Shown: positions 61,601 to 64,000 of the stretch, piece after piece | Position numbering within the stretch: position 1 is the first letter of the stretch | Layout of the letters: each line of letters starts with the position of its first letter | Program-made: the position numbers and the translations under genes | Source: Phycomyces blakesleeanus NRRL 1555(-) | Lineage: Eukaryota; Mucoromycota; Mucoromycetes; Mucorales; Phycomycetaceae | Assembly: GCF_001638985.1 (NCBI RefSeq) | Contig: NW_017265174.1 | Coordinates: forward strand, 32,890-96,889 | Direction of reading: 5' to 3' | DNA length: 64,000 bases | The notes under the pieces: generated by a model | Seen by the model: only the letters and a program-made list of their open reading frames with translations | Database searches by the model: none | Told to the model about the DNA's origin: nothing

Positions 61601-64000
61601 ACTAACAAAAAAAAAAGCAACAAGCAACAGTACCTTTCAAATAACATGGACCGCCGTGGAAGGCATAGGGAAGGAACAAGCAACGGGAGGGAACAAGCAA
61701 CGGGAACTAACCCAAAAAAGATGGTACCAGCCGCGCCCACCAGAAGAGACAACAGAAAGCAACCAGTAATACACAGGAATACGGACAACGGGCTCACACG
61801 CTACACGCGCGCTTGTGGACTTGCTCGATAGACCATGGTTGACCCGTGGCTACTACTCCATCGGGCCCTTTTGAAAGAAAGAAACAAAAAGAGAGAGCGG
61901 TCGGTCGTAAGAGTCCAAAATCAGCTCAACAAGCTTAACAAAATAATATTGCCAAGGCTTTATGAACGTCTTTTGAACTCTTACAGTCGCCTACTCCACA
62001 GGCTTTGATTAATTAGTATTCAAAGTTGCATCGCACATAACGTAAAAAATCATATACTTATCTTAAAGTGATCTGGCTAGCCGTTCATAAGAAAAGAAGC
62101 ATGGCTATCGGAAGACCCTCTTGGCTTCTGTGTATAAACGATGACCGGCCGGACATAAACCCATATATTACCAGAAGCTCTCCATCGTCTCCACCAGTAG
62201 ACACGGCCAGTACAAAGAAAAAGGGAAAAAAGGAAAACCAAAAGACGCGAAAATTTTTCTCTAGCTATAAAAACAGAAATGGGGAGATGATGACGCCTCC
62301 CTCACTTTAGTCCAATAAAATTCATTGAAAGTATACATCAATCAAAAGATTGGGGGAGATAGGGGGAGGAGGATGGATGGATGGATGCATCTTGTGTGGT
62401 GTTGGTCACGCTGATCATTTGTTTTCGTCACTACAAATACTTTTCAGGGAAAGTACCTGAGTATAATATTGTATATACACAAGTTGAAAAATGAAAACAG
62501 AAGGCCCTTTTAAAATATAACACTGGTCTTTCTTTCCAACTCTTACATTCAGTACCCATACTCTTACTTTTTGCAGTGCTATATTGTAGTATCCTTTAAA
62601 TGTATCTACTGTTTTATAAAGGCCAGGCCTTGAAAGGCGTTTTCGGAAAAATTAAGACCGTCCTGATATAAAAGATAAGGGGGGGAGTCATGCAAATAAA
62701 CAGGCTAAGTACAAACAAGGAAACCAAATATATATACATTTATACAGGTATGTATCACACGTTTCATATTTTCTCTCACCCTATTTGCTTCCTTTCAAAG
62801 GTTACCAAGTTACTTATGAAGTTAATAAAGCAAGCACACCAAGACAAGAGGTGTTTGGTAAAGAATACAAAACATACAAGACATAAAAAATGGCTATAGT
62901 TATTTGGCTTATTATTTATAAAATAATAATATTTTGAAGCATTTTGATAGTGTGCTTCTGCTAATCAAACAAGTGTAAGAGTACGCCCAATCGTAGCACT
63001 TTTATGTAAGTTGATAAATCACCTTTATAAAAAATATATTTCTATTAATTTAAAGAGTGCCTTTTGCTGCTACTCTCGAATCGATTCTTTTATATATTCA
63101 GTATATAAAGACTCTCTCTATCTCTTACTAGGCTTCTTTTATTTACTCTATATGTATTATATTAATGTACTCTAAGCGATAGAAATCCCTATAGATTGTG
63201 TATTGGATAATACAATTTATTCTTGTAATAAAAAGATATATATATATATATATATATGCACCTTTAATAAAAATGTATATCATATATATAGTATAACAAT
63301 ATTATCCCAAATCTTCAAGTCTCTTATAACTTACAAAAATAAAATCTCAAGGCTAGTGCTTTAACATACTATATCTTCTCCAAGTTTAATTTTAAGCAGA
63401 CACCCAAGTAGCTTTTATTTTGTACATGCATAAAAAGCAGGTGTCTATTTATTATTTATTTTTTTGAAAGAAAACAGATTGGATATACAATTGAATAGTG
63501 CTTTTGTGAAAATAATTTATAATTTTGGCTAACAATATATGCTCATCAATATTACTAGCTGTATTCTACTTGAATAAAAAACATTATGCCAATGAGTTTT
63601 AGTCTCTTGGATTGCACGATTGCAGATACTTCGGAATTGTATTACAAAAACCATAAAAGGAATAAAAAAGGTGGGAACCTTGAAGTATCAACTTAACTTA
63701 GAAGCACAAAGGAAAATGCATTGGTTATGTAGTTCTTATCCGTGAGTAGGGCGTATCGAAATGCAGCAAGTAAAACCAGTTTCCTGGCTTCTCTATATTT
63801 TCCAGTAGAACACAGAAGTAAAAGGTCAAATGCGAGCAAATTGAACAAAAAGCTGCGGTGGGTTGTTTTGAAATGAACAGATAAAAAGTTGAGACAGCTA
63901 TCTGGAGATGTGTATGTCGTATACTGGGGGACTACATTGTTTTGTGGTTACAAAAAAGAGCAACTGACTCTGGCATATAAGTAAGAATAAATTTATGAAG
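61601..64000. other. Right-end region, no supported gene
   Basis: Starts with short direct repeats (GAACAAGCAACGGGA twice near 61674 and 61691), then AT-rich DNA with (TA)n at 63237-63257 and small unrelated ORFs. I could not recognise a protein on either strand, including 63600-64000. Confidence 0.45.

Overview
The window reads as nuclear chromosomal DNA of a fungus, most likely an early-diverging one of the Mucoromycota/Mucorales type (Phycomyces-like; this is inference). The background is very AT-rich with many (TA)n and other simple repeats. Genes are broken by many short introns of roughly 50-150 nt with GTAAGT-like donors and CTAAT-like branch sites. Protein families and retroelements are fungal. 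Gene models were built by joining exons by hand. Reading frame is conserved across every junction except one in MRD1, noted below.

Layout, left to right. 1-3533 (minus): N-terminal 903 codons of a neurofibromin/IRA-type Ras-GAP, running off the left edge. 7037-10197 (minus): MRD1, a five-RRM ribosome-biogenesis factor whose start codon is split by an intron and which carries an apparent 1-nt frameshift. 10984-11546 (minus): TRS23/TRAPPC4, a TRAPP subunit. 13879-19978 (plus): a FANCJ/BRIP1-type Fe-S DNA helicase in 29 exons, one only 7 nt long, with a long C-terminal extension. 20602-22437 (plus): F-box protein copy 1. 26160-26540 (plus): QCR10, a complex III subunit. 28317-30093 (plus): secreted GH16 (Crh-like) cell-wall glycosidase. 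31846-34600 (plus): DED1/DDX3 RNA helicase. 35420-36700 (minus): broken Mutator-like transposase with a C-terminal OTU-protease motif. 37902-39396 (minus): AVT-type amino-acid transporter. 41948-43783 (minus): F-box protein copy 2, an inverted duplicate of the first.

From about 44.2 to 57.6 kb there is a retroelement graveyard: a LINE 3' fragment, three broken LINE copies, a broken Ty3/gypsy element, and two copies of one LTR. One LTR is inserted in inverted orientation inside the gypsy integrase, with a short target-site duplication. From 58.7 to 61.6 kb there is a block of minisatellites: poly-T units, a 77-bp repeat, simple repeats, and a 46-bp repeat with intron-like spacers, ending in a GC-richer island full of CACTGG motifs. 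The last 2.4 kb shows no gene I can support.

The intact genes are independent housekeeping genes (Ras signalling, rRNA processing, vesicle tethering, DNA repair, respiration, cell wall, translation, transport) and do not form an operon or pathway cluster. The most informative unusual items are the F-box pair with its uneven divergence, the MULE-OTU fusion relic, the FANCJ microexon and unrecognised C-terminal module, the split start codon and frameshift of MRD1, and the intron-bearing 46-bp minisatellite. I found no tRNA, rRNA or CRISPR array.
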